Part shown: piece after piece, positions 50,445 through 58,837 of the stretch
Layout of the letters: every line of letters starts with the position of its first letter
Position numbering within the stretch: the first letter of the stretch is position 1
Source: Streptomyces durmitorensis
GTDB lineage: Bacteria; Actinomycetota; Actinomycetes; Streptomycetales; Streptomycetaceae
Assembly (NCBI RefSeq): GCF_023498005.1
Contig: NZ_CP097289.1
Coordinates: forward strand, 3,162,001-3,226,000
Reading direction: 5' to 3'
DNA length: 64,000 nt
Program-made: the position numbers and the translations under genes
Notes under the pieces: model-generated
Seen by the model: only the letters and a program-made list of their open reading frames with translations
Database searches by the model: none
Told to the model about the DNA's origin: nothing

Positions 50445-52222
50445 CGGGCGACCGCCGCTCGGTTGACCGCCGCTCGGTTGACCGCCGCGAGCACGGCCTG
50501 CACGGACGCGGTCAGGACCGAGGTGTCCAGGCCCGCGCCCCAGCGCACGGCATCGCCCACCCGGCACTCCGCGTACGCGATGGCCTCGCTGCCGCCGCCC
50601 GCCTCGGTGGCGTGTTCGGAGTAGTCGAGGATGCCGACGGTGATCCCGGCCGCGGCGAGCGCCTCGACGAACGCGGACAGCGGGCCGTTGCCCACGCCTT
50701 CGAAGTCCCCTGTGCGGTCGCCGACTTGGAGGGTGCAGACGAAGCGGTGGGCTCCGTCAGGGGCCCGGTCGGTGGTCCAGGAACTCAGCTCCACGTCGCC
50801 GCCACCGCCCTGTCCCGGTGCGACGTAGGTCGCGCGGAACAGCTCGTACAGCTCCTTGGCGCTCGCCTCCCGCCCGCTGTCGTCGGTGGCCTCCTGCACC
50901 ACGCGCGAGAAGTCGGGCCGCATGCGCTGCGGGAGGTCGAGGCCGTGCCGGGTCTGCAGCAGGTACGCCATTCCACCCTTGCCGGACTGGGAGTTGACCC
51001 GGATGACGGCTTCGTAGGACCGGCCGATGTCGGCGGGATCGATGGGCAGATACGGCACGTCCCACGGCGCCTGGCTCTCCGGGACCCCCAACTCGGCCGC
51101 GCGGCGGGCGTGATGGGCGAATCCCTTGCTGATGGCGTCCTGGTGGGTGCCGGAGAAGGCGGTGTGGACGAGGTCGCCCGCGTACGGGTGGCGGGGGTGC
51201 ACGGGCAGCCGGTTGCAGTGCTCGACGACCTCGCGCACGGCGTCAATGTCGGAGAAGTCGACCATGGGGTCGACGCCTTGGGCGTACAGGTTCAGGGCGA
51301 GGGTCACCAGGTCCACGTTGCCGGTGCGCTCGCCGTTGCCGAAGAGACAGCCCTCGACGCGCTGGGCCCCGGCCAGGACGGCGAGTTCGGCGCAGGCTAC
51401 GCCCGTTCCGCGGTCGTTGTGGGGGTGGACGGAGAGGATGACAGAGCCGCGCCGGGAGAGGTTGCGGTGCAGGTACTCGATCTGGTCGGCGTACACGTTC
51501 GGGGTCGCGATCTCCACGGTCGCGGGCAGGTTGTGGGTGACGGGCCGGTCGGGGCTCGCGTCCCACAGCTCGGTCAGACCGTCGCAGACTTCGAGTACGT
51601 AGTCGGGCTCGGTGAGGTTGAAGGTCTCCGGCGAGAACTGGAACCGGATGTCCGCGCCCGGCCGCGCGTCGGCCAGGCGGGCCATGTGCGTGGCGGCCTC
51701 CGTGACGACATCGTGCACCTGCGCGCGCGACCGGCCGAGCACGACGTCGCGCCAGACGGGCGAGGTGGGGATGTACAGGTGCACGACCGCGCGGGGCAGT
51801 CCCTCGATCGACTCGAAGGTGCGGTCGATGAGTTCGGGCTTGGCGGGGGTGAAGACGACGATGCTGACGTCTTCGGGGAGACCGCCGCTCGCGCTCAGCG
51901 CGGCGAGGTCGCGCACGAAGTCGAAGTCGGCGCGGCTGGCCGACGGATAGCCGACCTCGATCTCCTTGAAGCCCATCGAGACGAGCAGATCGAAGAAGCG
52001 CCGCTTGCGACCGGTGTCCATCGGCTCGGCGAGCGCCTGATTGCCGTCGCGCAGGTCGACGGGGACCCAGAGGGGGGCGCGCTCGATGCGGGAGCTGGGC
52101 CAACTGCGCTGGATCGAGGGGACGTTGACCCGGTCTTGGTACGGGCGGTAGCGGTGGTGCGGCATGGGGCCGGGGCGCTGCGGGTTCCAGTCGTACGCGA
52201 TGTCGTACGCGGTGGCGCTCAT
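50441..52222 (-). CDS. leuA: 2-isopropylmalate synthase
   Basis: 593 residues, full actinobacterial LeuA2-type length. [13 protein letters not shown] is the metal- and acetyl-CoA-site motif, and [19 protein letters not shown] provides the catalytic His pair. The C-terminal regulatory domain ([20 protein letters not shown]) binds leucine for feedback inhibition; the very end contains three AAVNRA-type repeats matching 15-base duplications near 50450-50480. First step of leucine synthesis. Preceded by a leucine-rich leader peptide and hairpins. Confidence 0.97.
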   Translation of the reverse strand: MSATAYDIAYDWNPQRPGPMPHHRYRPYQDRVNVPSIQRSWPSSRIERAPLWVPVDLRDGNQALAEPMDTGRKRRFFDLLVSMGFKEIEVGYPSASRADFDFVRDLAALSASGGLPEDVSIVVFTPAKPELIDRTFESIEGLPRAVVHLYIPTSPVWRDVVLGRSRAQVHDVVTEAATHMARLADARPGADIRFQFSPETFNLTEPDYVLEVCDGLTELWDASPDRPVTHNLPATVEIATPNVYADQIEYLHRNLSRRGSVILSVHPHNDRGTGVACAELAVLAGAQRVEGCLFGNGERTGNVDLVTLALNLYAQGVDPMVDFSDIDAVREVVEHCNRLPVHPRHPYAGDLVHTAFSGTHQDAISKGFAHHARRAAELGVPESQAPWDVPYLPIDPADIGRSYEAVIRVNSQSGKGGMAYLLQTRHGLDLPQRMRPDFSRVVQEATDDSGREASAKELYELFRATYVAPGQGGGGDVELSSWTTDRAPDGAHRFVCTLQVGDRTGDFEGVGNGPLSAFVEALAAAGITVGILDYSEHATEAGGGSEAIAYAECRVGDAVRWGAGLDTSVLTASVQAVLAAVNRAAVNRAAVAR

Positions 52223-52268
52223 CGGAAGCGGTGTCCTTCGGCTCGCGATCGGTTGCCGACCGGCAGCA

Positions 52269-52313
52269 CGGCACCCCGCGGCGGGGTGCCGGTCGCTTCA
52301 GGCCCCGCCGCGG
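52269..52313 (-). promoter_or_regulatory. leuA transcription attenuator: terminator and anti-terminator hairpins
   Basis: On the minus-strand RNA the terminator stem is CGGCACCCCGC / GCGGGGTGCCG (52291-52281 with 52279-52269). Its left arm overlaps 52286-52276, whose sequence CCCCGCCGCGG can instead pair perfectly over 11 bp with CCGCGGCGGGG at 52313-52303 inside the leader peptide's last codons. The two pairings are mutually exclusive, as in classical amino-acid attenuation. A third option pairs 52294-52287 with 52265-52258. No T-tract, as usual for the genus. Confidence 0.8.
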
Positions 52314-52345
52314 CAGCCGAGAAGAAGGAGACCGCAGAAGATCAT
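52298..52345 (-). CDS. leuA leader peptide with four consecutive leucine codons
   Basis: ATG at 52345, TGA at 52300-52298, product MIFCGLLLLGCRGGA. Leu codons CTC-CTT-CTT-CTC occupy 52330-52319. A ribosome waiting there leaves the anti-terminator segment 52313-52303 free; one reaching the stop covers it. There is no Shine-Dalgarno sequence and the predicted transcript start is the A of the ATG, so the peptide is leaderless. Too small for ordinary gene calling. Confidence 0.8.
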   Translation of the reverse strand: MIFCGLLLLGCRGGA

Positions 52346-52381
52346 GGCGGTAGACTAGCCACACCTCAGCTCCTCAGACAA
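52346..52381 (-). promoter_or_regulatory. Sigma-70-type promoter of the leuA leader
   Basis: -35 TTGTCT (52381-52376) and -10 TAGTCT (52357-52352) have an 18-base spacer. The predicted start is position 52345, seven bases past the -10, coinciding with the ATG of the leader peptide. Confidence 0.7.
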
Positions 52382-52398
52382 GTACTCCTCAGACAAGT
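52371..52398. repeat. Direct repeat of TCCTCAGACAAGT at leuA/gntR promoter
   Basis: Two copies start at 52371 and 52386, period 15. The repeat covers the -35 region of the leuA leader promoter and lies between leuA and the divergent GntR gene. Further GAGGAGT/ACTCCTC elements follow to 52446. Candidate operator for the GntR regulator. Confidence 0.6.
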
Positions 52399-52492
52399 TG
52401 ATCCTCCGCTCCTCCGAGGAGTCGCCCCTCAGAGGAGTCACTCCTCCCGGGAGCCGCCCCCTCCCCCGACCCCACCCCGAAAGGTCCCCCGG

Positions 52493-53185
52493 ATGCCGCT
52501 AGGCTCCCTGCGCCCCAGCCCCCTGGTCGAACAGGCCACCAAGCGCCTGCGCGAGCAGATCACCGGCGGCCACTGGCCCATCGGCAGCAGACTCCCCGGC
52601 GAGACGACCCTCGCCAAGGAGCTCGGCATCGGCCGCTCCACCGTCCGCGAGGCACTGCGCTCCCTCGCCGGAGCCGGTCTCGTCCAGCCGCGGCAGGGCG
52701 CCGGCGTCTTCGTCATCGCGACGCAGCCGGTCGCGGACTGGCCGACGCGGTTGCGGCGGGCGGCGGTGTCGGACGTGTACGAGGTGCGGATGCTGGTGGA
52801 GGTGCAGGCCGCGCGGCTCGCGGCGATGCGGCGCACCGACGAGGACATCACGGCGATGCGCGCCGCGCTCGAAGGCCGCAGGGCCACCGCGTCGGCGAGC
52901 GACGCCGCCTTCATCGACGCCGACATCGCCCTGCACGCGGCGGTCGTGGCGGCGGCCCGCAACCCCGTCCTCACGGATCTCTTCGCGGAGTTCGCCCCCG
53001 TACTCCGGGAGGGCCTGATCAGCCTGCTCGACCTGATCGACGTACGCACGGAGGAGACGAACCACGGGGACGCCGCCCACGCCGCGCTCGTACGGGCCGT
53101 CGAGGCGAGGGACGCCGAGGAAGCGGCACGCGTGGCGCAGGCCGAACTCCAGGACACCCTGGGCCGGTTGCTGGCCCGCGGCTAG
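52493..53185 (+). CDS. GntR-family regulator, FadR subfamily
   Basis: 230 residues, ATG at 52493, AAGG upstream. The winged HTH reads GSRLPGETTLAKELGIGRST then VREALRSLAGAGLVQPRQGA, and the FCD ligand domain follows with the metal-binding histidines IALHAAVVAAARNPVL and NHGDAAHAALVRAVEARD. FadR-type regulators usually sense acyl or sugar acids, and often control a neighbouring MFS transporter; none remains here, only gene remnants. May regulate leuA through the repeats in the shared promoter region. Confidence 0.9.
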   Translation: MPLGSLRPSPLVEQATKRLREQITGGHWPIGSRLPGETTLAKELGIGRSTVREALRSLAGAGLVQPRQGAGVFVIATQPVADWPTRLRRAAVSDVYEVRMLVEVQAARLAAMRRTDEDITAMRAALEGRRATASASDAAFIDADIALHAAVVAAARNPVLTDLFAEFAPVLREGLISLLDLIDVRTEETNHGDAAHAALVRAVEARDAEEAARVAQAELQDTLGRLLARG

Positions 53186-53186
53186 C

Positions 53187-53439
53187 TGGTGGGGGTCGGC
53201 GAACCAGAGTCCGCCCAACACCGTGAACACCGCGTCCAGCGGCGAAGGTGGTGGCCGGTGCCACACCCCAGCTCGGAGACGCTCGCGCCGGTCAGAGGAC
53301 CAAGGAGTTCGACACCGGGTCCGGGTGCGTCGCGAGAGTGCCAGTACAAGGCGGGTTCTTTGCCGGTGCGGGTCATGACGAGGGTGTCCCAGGCTTTGCG
53401 GTTGAACGCGGCGTCGTGCTCGGCGACAGCGCTGCGCAT
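53187..53439 (-). pseudogene. Remnant of a SAM-dependent methyltransferase
   Basis: It begins MRSAVAEHDAAFNRKAWDTL and continues to ASVSELGCGTGHH, the N-terminus and SAM-binding motif I. The frame then changes and PLDAVFTVLGGLWFADPHQL follows directly, which is the motif-IV/V region normally some 60 residues later. The rest is missing, the remnant ending against the GntR gene. An internal deletion with frameshift plus loss of the 3' part explains it. Confidence 0.78.
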
Positions 53440-53458
53440 GCGTGCGCCTCCCGAGGAG

Positions 53459-53769
53459 TCAGATGCAAGTTCCTGTTGAGTCGGTGGTGACCGGCAGGTG
53501 GCTGAGCTCCTCGGCCTTGCGGGCCAAGAGATAGGCGAGTTGGCCTCCGCGCTCGGTCTCGTGGATCAGATCGAAGCCCTGACGGTCTCGGTAGTAGCCC
53601 ACCAGCCCCAGGTGTCCACAGCCGCGCCGCACCCAGAGCTTTCCGGTCCGCGCGGCGTGCCCCAGGGGGCGACGGCGAGTCCTTCGGCGCGGTGGACTGC
53701 GTTGTCGACGAGGGCCAGGTCCACGGGGGCGCCGGTCTGGTGGGGGTGAGGTGTGGTCATGAGGGTCAC
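53459..53769 (-). pseudogene. Frameshifted gene of about 100 codons next to an HTH/TPR regulator
   Basis: GTG at 53769 (GGGAG upstream) or ATG at 53760 starts VTLMTTPHPHQTGAPVDLAL, continuing to HRAEGLAVAPWG. Beyond that point the protein-like text is in another frame: GHAARTGKLWVRRGCGHLGL and the following YYRDRQGFDLIHETERGG until the TGA at 53461-53459. One extra G in the run GGGG near 53657 would restore a single 100-residue frame. Either a recent mutation or a sequencing error. Function unknown; such small genes often accompany regulators of the neighbouring type. Confidence 0.65.
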
Positions 53770-53911
53770 CGTGGGCTCCCTGGCTGGACGTGATGGTTCC
53801 GTCTTGTTCCTTACGTACAGCCAACTACCGGTCACGCAGCGCGGGTACCGTGGAGGAACAACGCGCACGTAAACGCCGTAAAAGCAGTCGGAGCTGTCGG
53901 GAGAATCACCC

Positions 53912-55261
53912 ATGGCAGGCACACCGCGTACGCCGAACACCAGGCTGGCCACCCTGCTTGACCAGGGACCATGCCAGCGCGAAGAGCTCGCCCGCGCCGT
54001 GAACCGCATCGGCACCCTCGCCGGGATGCCACTGACCTACAGCGGACAGTCCGTCTCCATGTGGCTTCGCGGACACCAGCCAAAGCAACAGGTCAGGGCG
54101 ATAGTGGTGGCTGCCCTGTCGGAGAAGCTCGACAGGCCCATCACCCACGAGGAAGCGGGCCTGACCCCCGCCACGTACTCCGAAGGCTCTCAACACCTCG
54201 ACACTGTTGAGGAGTTGATCGACCTGGGAAGGGCGGACATGGATCCCTCTCGACGCGGCGTTCTCGCAGCCGGTGTATTCACTGCGGCGCTGGCCGTGCC
54301 CGTCTTCGGCACAGCGACAGCGCACGCCAGTGAGCCGGTCTCGCCGGGCAAGGCCACCACGCGGATCGGCGGCTCGCAGGTCGCCTCGGTGCGGCGTACG
54401 ACCATCAGGATCGCGGACATCCTGGACGAGGACGGTGCAGGTCACGCACGGCCGATGGCAGCCGCATTCCTCGTGAACACGGTGGGGCCGTGGATGAAGG
54501 CCCAGGCATCAGGAACGGTCGCGGCCGACATGAAGGCCGCGGCCTCGGATCTGACGTATCTGACCGGCTGGATGGCGATGTACGAGAAAGACCACGCCGC
54601 CGCCCAGCGCTGGTACCTCAAAGCCCTCTCCCTCGCCGACGAAGCCGGGGACCATGTGACGTACTGCCGCACACTGCGGGGCATGTCATTGCAGATGACC
54701 AGCCTTCGCCACGGCCGCAAAGGGTTGGAGTTCGCCGACAGCGCCGCCGAAGCCGCACCGCAGGCCGGTCCTCGTCTGGTGGCGTTCCTGCGAGGCCAGC
54801 AGGCCCACGCCGCGTCCATGGTGAAGGACCGCAGGCAGGCTCACGCGCGGCTGAGCGAGGCCGAGGCCGCGCTGTCGAAGGCCGACAACCGGCGGGACGC
54901 CGTGGGCGGATACGACCGCACCGCATGGCTCTTCCACCTCTCGCACGTCCTGTACGAGGAGCGGGACCTGCCCGGCAGCATCAAGGCGTTGCAGGACTCC
55001 ATCAAGGTGCAGCCGGCACAGGAGCGGCAGGGCCGTGTGCATTCCTACGCCTTGCTGGCTCAACGGCAGCTCGCCCACGGGCATCTGGACGCGGCGTGTG
55101 CCTCCTGGAACCGGTTCCTGGACGAGTACGAGCTCGTCTCCTCCGCTCGCGGCGACGAGCACTTCGGGACGATGCGAAGGGAGATGCGCGCTCACACCGG
55201 CGCGCGGCCGGTGAAGCAACTGGCGGGACGGGCCAGGGAAGTCGCCGCCCTTAAAGCCTGA
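53912..55261 (+). CDS. HTH/TPR regulator (Streptomyces Xre-like type)
   Basis: 449 residues, GGGAGAA before the ATG. The N-terminal 85 residues resemble a divergent HTH (LAGMPLTYSGQSVSMWLRGH then QPKQQVRAIVVAALSEKLDR), then a Ser/Arg-marked hydrophobic stretch (SRRGVLAAGVFTAALAVPVF), which looks like a Tat-style segment retained in this family, and several TPR-like helices (MAMYEKDHAAAQRWYLKALS). Such proteins are abundant in Streptomyces; partners are unknown. It is transcribed away from the frameshifted gene. Confidence 0.82.
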   Translation: MAGTPRTPNTRLATLLDQGPCQREELARAVNRIGTLAGMPLTYSGQSVSMWLRGHQPKQQVRAIVVAALSEKLDRPITHEEAGLTPATYSEGSQHLDTVEELIDLGRADMDPSRRGVLAAGVFTAALAVPVFGTATAHASEPVSPGKATTRIGGSQVASVRRTTIRIADILDEDGAGHARPMAAAFLVNTVGPWMKAQASGTVAADMKAAASDLTYLTGWMAMYEKDHAAAQRWYLKALSLADEAGDHVTYCRTLRGMSLQMTSLRHGRKGLEFADSAAEAAPQAGPRLVAFLRGQQAHAASMVKDRRQAHARLSEAEAALSKADNRRDAVGGYDRTAWLFHLSHVLYEERDLPGSIKALQDSIKVQPAQERQGRVHSYALLAQRQLAHGHLDAACASWNRFLDEYELVSSARGDEHFGTMRREMRAHTGARPVKQLAGRAREVAALKA

Positions 55262-55415
55262 GGACTCGAGGACGCGGAAAGCCCGCGAGGAAACTCGCGA
55301 GGAAACTGCCGGGCTCCTCGCCGCCGGTGGGCCGGAGGTCGAGGCGCATGCCATTGGACGCAGGCCGCCCGTCTGGCCACCCGACGGGCACCGGATCGAA
55401 GCAGAGCTCGACCAC
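55251..55415 (-). other. Possible 54-codon gene or remnant opposite the HTH/TPR regulator
   Basis: From GTG 55415 the minus strand reads VVELCFDPVPVGWPDGRPAS and later SFLASFLAGFPRPR to TAA at 55253. Codon third positions are mostly G or C, as in real genes here, but there is no ribosome-binding site and no recognised family. A 12-base tandem duplication (55284-55307) encodes the repeated SFLA. The rest of 55262-55475 shows nothing. Confidence 0.3.
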
Positions 55416-55475
55416 AGCCGCGGACCGGGAAGTCTTGGATGAAAGGCACCCGCCGACGGGGGACGTACGGGGTGC

Positions 55476-56129
55476 CTACCGGTTTCCGCCTCGCTCCTCA
55501 CCGTCGTCCCCGTACAGCCGCGCCGACGCGTTCACATGCGCCATCCGCCGCATCGCGTTGAACACCGCCTCCCCCAGCACGGTGCCGATCACCACGCTCT
55601 CCACCAGGTCCTCGACCGCCACCCGCCGGTCCACATAGCCGAGGTCGGCGCGGGCGACCATTTCGGCGGCGTCGGCGTACTCGTCGAGCAGTTCCGCGAA
55701 CGCTCCGTGGCCGACGCGACCCATGGCGGCCAGGGCCCGTGACAGGTCGGCCGCGGCGGGGTTCGATTCGTTGGTGTGCCAGCCGCGGCGCGCGATCAGC
55801 TCCCCGACCGCCGCACGCGCGGCTGCCGCCTCGGCGTCGTCGTCGGCCTCCCCCGCCGCACCGAGCCGGTCGGCGGCCGCGCCGAGCACCTTGTGCAGCG
55901 GGCGCCCGGGGTCGTCGACCGCGCCGAGCACGTCCGCGATCGCGGCCACCTTCAGGCCGCCCACGTCGAGCAGCGCACGGATGAGGCGCAGCCTTCGCTC
56001 GTGGGCCTCGCCGTACTGCGCCTGGTTCGGGCTGCTCAGCTCGCCCGGCGGCAACAGCCCTTCACGGACGTAGTACTTGATCGTCGGCACCGGCACGCCG
56101 GTCCTGCGGCTCAACTCGCCAATACGCAC
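55476..56129 (-). CDS. MerR-family regulator
   Basis: 217 residues, GTG start at 56129. The HTH is RIGELSRRTGVPVPTIKYYV followed by REGLLPPGE, and the dimerisation helix region DVGGLKVAAIADVLGAVDDP follows. The C-terminal 130 residues have no metal-binding Cys motif and may bind an organic ligand. Palindromes in the divergent promoter (56211-56249) are its likely operators. Confidence 0.9.
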   Translation of the reverse strand: MRIGELSRRTGVPVPTIKYYVREGLLPPGELSSPNQAQYGEAHERRLRLIRALLDVGGLKVAAIADVLGAVDDPGRPLHKVLGAAADRLGAAGEADDDAEAAAARAAVGELIARRGWHTNESNPAAADLSRALAAMGRVGHGAFAELLDEYADAAEMVARADLGYVDRRVAVEDLVESVVIGTVLGEAVFNAMRRMAHVNASARLYGDDGEERGGNR

Positions 56130-56210
56130 GGCCTGCCCACTCTCCTGTTCGCGCTCCCGCTCGCCACTCTGCCACCGGCTCCGCCCTTGCCATCCCCGAC
56201 CCCCATCATA

Positions 56211-56249
56211 GATAGTGGCGCTATCGGATAGTGGACAGCTCCACTATCC
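56211..56249. promoter_or_regulatory. Palindromic MerR operators
   Basis: GGATAGTGGA (56226-56235) and TCCACTATCC (56240-56249) are exact complements around CAGC. Directly before it GATAG-TGGCG-CTATC (56211-56225) is a second palindrome with a 5-bp arm. Both lie between the MerR gene and the membrane-protein gene at 56281, the standard place for a MerR regulator to act. Confidence 0.8.
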
Positions 56250-56280
56250 ATTCTCAGCGACCACCATCTCGGGGATTCCT

Positions 56281-57297
56281 ATGTCTTCATGGCGTACATG
56301 GCACCGGCCACTCGTGGCGTTCTCCGCGTCCATGGCCGTTCTGGCCGTCTTATCCGGCATCGGCCTGGTCGTCGACGACCGCGTCCTCACCGGCTCGCCG
56401 ATCTGGTTCAAGCCGTTCAAGTTCTCGGTCTCGTTCATCGCCTACGGGCTCTCGCTCGCCTGGATGCTGTCGCTGCTCGACCGCGGCCACAGGGCGGGCT
56501 GGTGGGCGGGCACGGTCGTCGCCGTGTCGAGCCTCGCCGAGATGGTGATCATCACCGGACAGGTGGTGCGGGGGAAGCGCAGCCACTTCAACCATCAGAC
56601 CCCGTTCGACGAAGCGCTGTTCAACGCGATGGCCGTCACCGTCGTCATCCTGTGGCTCGGCACCCTGCTCATCGCGATCCTGCTGCTGCGCGCCCGCATC
56701 GCCGACCGCGCCTCCGCCTGGGCGATGCGCTGCGGAATCGCCATCGCGCTCGCCGGCGCCGCCGTCGGCTTCCTCATGACGCAGCCGACACCCGATCAGG
56801 AGCGGGGCTCCTCGTCGATCGTCGGCGCCCACAGCGTCGGCGTACCGGACGGCGGCCCCTCCATGCCGCTGACGGGCTGGTCGACCACCGGCGGCGATCT
56901 GCGCATCCCGCACTTCGTCGGCATGCACGCGCTGCAGTTGCTCCCCTTGCTCCTCATGGTCCTCACGACACTCGCGGCACGCCCCCGTCCAGGCCGTCCC
57001 CACCGCATTGGCGACGAGCGGACACGGCTGCGGATCGTGCTCGTCGCCTCGGGTGCGTACGCGGCCTTCTTCGCCCTGGTCACCTGGCAGGCCCTGCGCG
57101 GCCAGCCGCTCCTGCGCCCGGACGGCGCGACGCTGACGGCGGCGGGACTGATCCTCGCCGCCACGGCCGCGGGCGCGTACGGAGCCTTGCGCACCCCAAC
57201 TCACCTCAAGCAGCGCCTGGTTCACACGCCCGGAAGCAACGAAATAGACGAAATAGACGAAGAAGACGAAGACAACGACAAGGAGCTTGTGTCATGA
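56281..57297 (+). CDS. Polytopic membrane protein, MerR target
   Basis: 338 residues from ATG 56281. About eight hydrophobic segments: LVAFSASMAVLAVLSGIGLV, the segment with FKFSVSFIAYGLSLAWML, WWAGTVVAVSSLAEMVIIT, a segment near VTVVILWLGTLLIAILLL and others. An extracellular loop with DGGPSMPLTGWSTTGGDLRI precedes HFVGMHALQLLPLLLMV. The acidic C-terminus (NEIDEIDEEDEDNDKE) is coded by short direct repeats. Overlaps the next gene by ATGA. Function unknown. Confidence 0.8.
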   Translation: MSSWRTWHRPLVAFSASMAVLAVLSGIGLVVDDRVLTGSPIWFKPFKFSVSFIAYGLSLAWMLSLLDRGHRAGWWAGTVVAVSSLAEMVIITGQVVRGKRSHFNHQTPFDEALFNAMAVTVVILWLGTLLIAILLLRARIADRASAWAMRCGIAIALAGAAVGFLMTQPTPDQERGSSSIVGAHSVGVPDGGPSMPLTGWSTTGGDLRIPHFVGMHALQLLPLLLMVLTTLAARPRPGRPHRIGDERTRLRIVLVASGAYAAFFALVTWQALRGQPLLRPDGATLTAAGLILAATAAGAYGALRTPTHLKQRLVHTPGSNEIDEIDEEDEDNDKELVS

Positions 57298-57758
57298 CCG
57301 GATTCCTCTTCGAACTCTCCTTCTGGCTGGCCGCCCCGGTCTGGCTGCTCATGATCTTCGCCCCGGGGTGGCGGACGACCGCCCGCGTCGCCGCCTCCCC
57401 CCTCACCGTCGTACCGGTCCTCGCCGTCTACGTCGCGATGGCGCTGCCCGTCATGCCCGAACTCTGGACCGCCGTCAGCAGCCCGGACATCGACGGATTC
57501 CGCGACCTGCTCGTCCTCGCCAACGGGGCAGGCGCGATCTGGGCCCAGGTCATCGCCTGGGACCTGCTGATCGGACAGTGGATGTACCGCGAGGCGCGGC
57601 GCATCGGCATCCACCCGCTGGTGATGGGACCGCTCCTGGTCCTGACGATTCTCCTCTCACCGTTCGGACTGCTGCTCTTCCTGGCGATACGAGCCGTGCT
57701 GACCCAGCGGACGCACCGCGATCAGCCGCTCTCGCCCGCGGGCTCCATGCCGCGCTGA
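57294..57758 (+). CDS. ABA4-like (DUF4281) membrane protein
   Basis: 154 residues with four helices. FLFELSFWLAAPVWLLMIF, the segment with SPLTVVPVLAVYVAMALP, LANGAGAIWAQVIAWDLLIG and VMGPLLVLTILLSPFGLLLF are characteristic of the ABA4-like family known from plant neoxanthin synthesis. Bacterial role unknown. Translationally coupled to the membrane protein upstream, converging on and overlapping the CU044_5270-type gene by 37 bases. Confidence 0.8.
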   Translation: MTGFLFELSFWLAAPVWLLMIFAPGWRTTARVAASPLTVVPVLAVYVAMALPVMPELWTAVSSPDIDGFRDLLVLANGAGAIWAQVIAWDLLIGQWMYREARRIGIHPLVMGPLLVLTILLSPFGLLLFLAIRAVLTQRTHRDQPLSPAGSMPR

Positions 57759-58837
57759 TCGACGACGGCGCGCTCCAGGACGGCCACGCTGCCGTTGAGC
57801 ACCTCGGGGTTGCCCGCCTTGCCCGGCTTGCCTCCCGGCTTGTGGTCCTTGGTCATGTAGCCGCGCGAGCCGAGGTAGGCGAGGGACTTCTTGTCGAAGA
57901 TCCATTCGCTGCGCGTCGCGTACGACGACTCATCGAGAGTGATGCCGATCCCGTGCCGGCCCGCCGCGTCCACCGCGTCGGGCACCTCGGTCACACCGGG
58001 GAGCTTCGCGACGGCCTTGTAGAAGGCGGCGGCGTTCTCCGGCGGCATGATCGTCTCGGCGAGCAGGTCACCGATCCTGTCGAAGACGGCCTGCGCCTTC
58101 GTCTCCCGCCCGTCGCTCACCCGCGTCTCGGCGTACAGCTTCTTCAGCAGGGCGTCGGGGTCGGTGGGCAGCGAGGCGAGCCAGTCGTACGTGGGCCGGC
58201 CGGGCCCCTCCGGGATGGCCCCGGTGTCTTCGGAACCGTCCACGGCGGACGCCTCGACGGGCAGGTCCTGGCCGGGCATCGACGCGCCCTCTCCACTCTC
58301 CCGGATCATGCCGATGTCCGTGACGGGGGCGGGGTTCTGCGACATCCAGACCTGCCGCTCGAACGGAGTGCCGAGCTTCACCTTGCCGTTGAACTCGCCC
58401 TCGTTCTCCTGGACCAGGCTGCGTACGTAGACGAACTGGCTGTCCTTCACCCTCTCCGTATCGGACTTCAGGGACGCGGTGGCGATCCGGTCGAGCGTGA
58501 CGGTCGCGCCGGGGGTGGCGCCCCGGCCCGCGCCCATGTCACGTACGCCGTCGGCGCCCCCGGAGGGGAGCGTGGCTGCCAGGACCCCGGCCACCGCGAG
58601 CGCGGCGGCCGCGGGCATCAGCACCGCGGGGCGCAGCAGCCGCCGGCGGGGGGACGCGGGGGCGCTCACACCCCGGGGGTCGTGGGCGGTGTCGCGGTCG
58701 ATCTGCTGCATCAGGACGTCCTTGTGGTGAAGGTGACGCCCCGGCGGAAGGTCCCATTCGTCTTCGCCCGAATCCGGCAGCAGGCGCGCCAGTTCAGCGG
58801 CCTCGGCCTCTCCCCGGGACGGGGTGGCGGCGCTCAT
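57722..58837 (-). CDS. CU044_5270-family membrane protein, partner of the ECF sigma factor
   Basis: 371 residues. The cytoplasmic N-terminus includes EAEAAELARLLPDSGEDEWD, then a single helix (LLRPAVLMPAAAALAVAGVL) and a large extracytoplasmic part. The family (CU044_5270) is usually paired with ECF sigma factors in actinobacteria and takes the position of an anti-sigma factor. The ATG overlaps the sigma-factor stop (ATGA), so the proteins are made together. Whether it directly binds the sigma factor is unproven. Confidence 0.85.
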   Translation of the reverse strand: MSAATPSRGEAEAAELARLLPDSGEDEWDLPPGRHLHHKDVLMQQIDRDTAHDPRGVSAPASPRRRLLRPAVLMPAAAALAVAGVLAATLPSGGADGVRDMGAGRGATPGATVTLDRIATASLKSDTERVKDSQFVYVRSLVQENEGEFNGKVKLGTPFERQVWMSQNPAPVTDIGMIRESGEGASMPGQDLPVEASAVDGSEDTGAIPEGPGRPTYDWLASLPTDPDALLKKLYAETRVSDGRETKAQAVFDRIGDLLAETIMPPENAAAFYKAVAKLPGVTEVPDAVDAAGRHGIGITLDESSYATRSEWIFDKKSLAYLGSRGYMTKDHKPGGKPGKAGNPEVLNGSVAVLERAVVDQRGMEPAGESG

